Positions 61,319 to 64,000 of a DNA stretch of 64,000 nucleotides are shown in pieces. The stretch is from Bernardetia sp042180575 (GTDB lineage Bacteria; Bacteroidota; Bacteroidia; Cytophagales; Bernardetiaceae), in contig NZ_CP170094.1 of assembly GCF_042180575.1 (NCBI RefSeq), positions 2,480,001-2,544,000 of the forward strand, in the 5' to 3' direction. The translations under genes were made by a program, and so were the position numbers. Position 1 is the first letter of the stretch. Each line of letters opens with the position of its first letter. The notes beneath the pieces were generated by a model. The model did no database searches. It was not told the DNA's origin and saw nothing but the letters and a program-made list of their open reading frames with translations.

Positions 61319-63328
61319 CTATAACTGCTCCAATTCATACTCAAAACCACTAGACAAAATAGGAAAACGACACCATGTTTTTGGGTCAAGATTTTTATCG
61401 TCTAAATGGAAAGAAGGCGCATAACGCTCACGTTTCCATTGATTTCTACTCCATAATCTAAAGAATTTGATTGTCCATTCTTTAAGTTGTTTTTCATCGT
61501 ATTGTTTGAACATTAATTTTAATAATTTCAAGCAATCAGCAGGCGATTTTTTATCACGGATTGCAGCCTCTTCTATTGCATCCAGCAAATCATACGGCAT
61601 CAAATCATCTTCATCGGTTTGTTTGTTTTCAGAAGGACGAAGTTCGGCAGTCGGTTGTTGTACATTGACAGAGTTGAGAGCTTCAATTTTGAAATAAGAA
61701 GATTCAGAATCAGTAATCCAAGTCAAAACTCCTTTCGTTTCTAGCCATTTCAACCAATTTCTTAGGAAAAATTTATCAATTCCTGCAATCGGACTTAGTC
61801 CACCACTTGTATCTCCGTCCATTGTTGCATAACCAACGGCAGCTTCCGAACGGTTGCTCGTAGAGAGTAAAAGGGCATTATAAATATTTGCAATCATCCA
61901 AACAGAAGGCGCACGAACCCTCGCTTGAATATTTTGTAACGCAATATCATCAGTTTGCCAAGTCAGTTTTCTGTCTAATCCCTTCTCAATAATTTTATGA
62001 TATTCTTTCACAACTTCGTTGATATTGAAAGTATAATGAGTAGCATTTAAAGATTTAGCTAATTTTCCTGCTGCATTTTCCGTTGTATCCGAACTATTTT
62101 CTGTGGGTTGATAAGCTGTAAGTAATAATTTTTCAGCAATCTGATCAACTGTATTTAGATTTTGAATGGCAGAAATATAATAGAGTTTTTTCTTAAATTC
62201 TTCTAAGCCAATATTTTCTATTCCTAATTTTATCAACAAATACACACAACACGCAACGGCTGCTGAATCAGCTCCTCCAGAAAGCGAAACTACAAAACCA
62301 TTCGAACGGCTTTTTCGAAGATAATCAAAAAGTCCTAATGCTAAAGCTCGTGTAAATTCTTCTTCTTGGATAGAATCACTATACTCCCATTTTGATTCAC
62401 TTGGGTCGTAGGGTTCTGGGTCTATGTTTGGAAAATCGTAATCTATCGTAATTTTATTTTCTTGACTATTGGGCAAATCAAAATTCATACTTGCCTGTGA
62501 TTGTGCAATTCGATTAGCATTAATATCAATAACTGCACTTGTAACCAAGACATCATGAAAACTCAAACGCTGACCAATATTTGCAATTTCTCCAGCCGAT
62601 GCAATCATTGTTCCTCCATCATAGATAGCTCTTCCCGATTCATTTCCTAAGAGATTTGCATACAAATACGCCACACCAAAAGCACGAGAACCCTCCAAAA
62701 CAAAACGCTTTCTGACATTAATTTTATTGAAAGCAAAATGAGAAGCTGATGGATTCATAATTACGTCAATGCCATAATTTGACAAGGCTCTCCCTGGACG
62801 ATGAGCCACCCACGCATCTTCACAAATCTCAAAACCAATTTTTATTCCTCCTACCTCATAATAAATATCTCCAAAAAGATAGCTTTCTGTTTCTTTTGTT
62901 TGTGGATTTTGAATAGTCAAATTAATATGTTTGTCAGCTACCCAAGGTGTAAACCAACGAGGTTCGTAATGAATGCCATTTCCTGCCAAAAATCGTTTTG
63001 CTACAAAACCAGCAATTTTTCCATCTACCAAAAGCGCACAAGCATTGAAAGTACGATTCTGATACATCATGGGAAGACCAACACAAGTAATAATTCCTTT
63101 TGTATGGGGCAAAACTTCATACAAAACACGAATAGACTGCTCCAAAACATTGGGTGAATAAAACATGTCCTCACAGCCATAACCAGAAATACAGAGTTCG
63201 GGCAGACAAAGCACACTTACATTTTTTGCCTTCGCTTCTTGAATGGCTTGCAGAATATTTCTTTTGTTGCGTTCCCAGTGCATTGGGGTTTGGTTTACGA
63301 CGGCACAGGCTACTTTTAGTAATTTCAT
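61319..63328 (-). CDS. nadE: Glutamine-dependent NAD+ synthetase
   Basis: 669 residues from the ATG at 63328; a longer frame starts at a TTG (63361) inside a palindrome and is rejected. N-terminal nitrilase-type glutaminase domain: VLCLPELCISGYG (Glu), then FEICEDAWVAHRPG with the nucleophile Cys. C-terminal synthetase domain: VVSLSGGADSAAVACC as the ATP loop, and STSNRSEAAVGYATMDGD. It makes NAD from deamido-NAD using glutamine ammonia in the last step of NAD synthesis. Own transcript. Confidence 0.95.
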   Translation of the reverse strand: MKLLKVACAVVNQTPMHWERNKRNILQAIQEAKAKNVSVLCLPELCISGYGCEDMFYSPNVLEQSIRVLYEVLPHTKGIITCVGLPMMYQNRTFNACALLVDGKIAGFVAKRFLAGNGIHYEPRWFTPWVADKHINLTIQNPQTKETESYLFGDIYYEVGGIKIGFEICEDAWVAHRPGRALSNYGIDVIMNPSASHFAFNKINVRKRFVLEGSRAFGVAYLYANLLGNESGRAIYDGGTMIASAGEIANIGQRLSFHDVLVTSAVIDINANRIAQSQASMNFDLPNSQENKITIDYDFPNIDPEPYDPSESKWEYSDSIQEEEFTRALALGLFDYLRKSRSNGFVVSLSGGADSAAVACCVYLLIKLGIENIGLEEFKKKLYYISAIQNLNTVDQIAEKLLLTAYQPTENSSDTTENAAGKLAKSLNATHYTFNINEVVKEYHKIIEKGLDRKLTWQTDDIALQNIQARVRAPSVWMIANIYNALLLSTSNRSEAAVGYATMDGDTSGGLSPIAGIDKFFLRNWLKWLETKGVLTWITDSESSYFKIEALNSVNVQQPTAELRPSENKQTDEDDLMPYDLLDAIEEAAIRDKKSPADCLKLLKLMFKQYDEKQLKEWTIKFFRLWSRNQWKRERYAPSFHLDDKNLDPKTWCRFPILSSGFEYELEQL

Positions 63329-63352
63329 AAAGGGATTTTTTAATTTGTATTT

Positions 63353-63380
63353 CTGGTTCAAGCGTCGACGCTTGAACCAG
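63353..63380. repeat. 28-bp perfect palindrome upstream of nadE
   Basis: Arms CTGGTTCAAGCGTC and GACGCTTGAACCAG without a loop, between nadE and the next gene. It could be an operator or another intergenic palindrome. No second copy in this window. Confidence 0.7.
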
Positions 63381-63479
63381 TCAAAAACAGCAATTTTTGT
63401 AGATAAATCAGGTTAGTGTCAAATGTACAATTTCTATTGTTTTGATTAACGGAATTTTTTGGAAATGGTTTTGATTTGG

Positions 63480-63869
63480 TTAATTTCTAGTTATTTTTTT
63501 ACGACTCGAACCTTCCCAAATTTGTTCTAAAGAATAGGTTTTTAGTTCTGATTTGGGATATACTCCGTCATATGAGCATATTTCCATAAAATCTATTATT
63601 CCGTTTGTGAAAAATAAATGAACATCTGCACCAATTTCTAATTCATCCGATTTTATTTCAACTCCACTTAGTATCAACTTATCTTCTGTAACTTTATGTT
63701 TTTCTATTCCTTCATCATAAACAAAACCTATAAAAACACCTACTCCAGTATATTCATAATGGTTTTCTGTTAAATATTCTAGTTGTAATCTTGCTTTTAT
63801 TTCATTTTCTCCTTCGTCTTCATCTAAAAGTAAGTCTAAAATATTGTAAACGAATTGTGATTGTATCAT
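63480..63869 (-). CDS. Hypothetical protein
   Basis: 129 residues, acidic (DEDEGENE near residue 17), with strands such as YEYTGVGVFIGFVYDEG and ADVHLFFTNGIIDFMEI. No signal peptide or membrane helix. Not recognised; such acidic small proteins are sometimes immunity proteins but there is no evidence here. Confidence 0.55.
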   Translation of the reverse strand: MIQSQFVYNILDLLLDEDEGENEIKARLQLEYLTENHYEYTGVGVFIGFVYDEGIEKHKVTEDKLILSGVEIKSDELEIGADVHLFFTNGIIDFMEICSYDGVYPKSELKTYSLEQIWEGSSRKKITRN

Positions 63870-63892
63870 AAGAGTTTTTTAATTGAATGTAC

Positions 63893-63933
63893 AAAAAAAT
63901 CCTTATCCAACTAAAAAATTGAATAAGGATTTT
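63893..63933 (-). terminator. Terminator of a minus-strand gene beyond the window
   Basis: A 10-bp stem (63897-63906 with 63923-63932, arm AAATCCTTAT); on the minus strand it is followed by seven T. It lies upstream of the start of the 63480 gene, so it must serve a gene whose 3' end is past 64000 or very near it. Confidence 0.65.
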
Positions 63934-64000
63934 CTAAAGTAACATGAAATATCAAGTTTTATAAGGTTGTTTATATACTTTGATTATATTTTTAGAGGAG

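Overview
The window looks like a chromosomal stretch of a low-GC member of the Bacteroidota, most likely a cytophagalean gliding/marine type. The base composition is strongly AT-rich, and start codons lack clear Shine-Dalgarno sequences. Many genes are preceded by the Bacteroidota -7 motif TAnnTTTG. The gene families fit too: long propeller (Reg_prop) sensor kinases, PKD lipoproteins, DUF4230, DUF3298, YhhN, a pRiA4b-ORF3-like protein and a double-glycine small peptide. Genus and species cannot be proven from this sequence. No rRNA, tRNA, CRISPR array or prophage was seen.

Layout. Positions 1-6.2 kb hold the start of a propeller sensor protein cut by the window edge, a giant secreted protein with YadA-like head repeats and an S74 self-cleaving chaperone end, and an IS630-type element. 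Positions 6.6-24.6 kb are mostly housekeeping: 3-hydroxyacyl-CoA dehydrogenase, an FAD dehydrogenase, a PepSY-like secreted protein, a hybrid propeller histidine kinase, a TVP38 protein, two tandem rhomboids, a thioesterase, HemA, a DUF3298 protein, a TauD-like dioxygenase, Ndk, FabI and a YhhN lysoplasmalogenase. Positions 24.6-30.1 kb are accessory: a cysteine-desulfurase remnant, a small unknown gene, a protein with two HEPN RNase-type motifs, then an AraC-type membrane regulator and a secreted serine hydrolase lying between two direct repeats. Positions 30.2-44.3 kb carry a nucleoside transporter, a PKD lipoprotein, TsaE-Ald, several small membrane, SUKH and lipoprotein genes, ApbE, an atypical SDR and an NHL-thioredoxin lipoprotein. 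Positions 44.4-50 kb hold a glutathione-peroxidase lipoprotein, a three-gene sulfur cluster (ETHE1-like MBL-rhodanese plus two YeeE/YedE channels), YceI and a heptosyltransferase-like GT9. Positions 50-64 kb hold an M61 peptidase, an IS5-type element inserted inside a membrane-protein gene, RecX, an orphan TRAP binding protein, CrtI, an SRPBCC protein with an adjacent Crp/Fnr regulator, a double-glycine peptide, a VapBC-like pair, NadE and a hypothetical gene.

The most unusual signal is not a gene. At least seven kinds of short palindromic element are scattered through the intergenic spaces. Several kinds occur in two to four copies, some as inverted doublets resembling REPINs. One family shows compensatory arm changes between copies. 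One copy sits in frame inside a lipoprotein signal peptide. Others overlap and supply the stop codons of neighbouring genes. They resemble REP/REPIN elements or Rickettsia palindromic elements in behaviour, but I do not recognise the sequences. The double-HEPN protein with its small downstream partner is the best candidate for an undescribed defence or toxin-antitoxin module. The orphan double-glycine peptide is the other protein-level curiosity.
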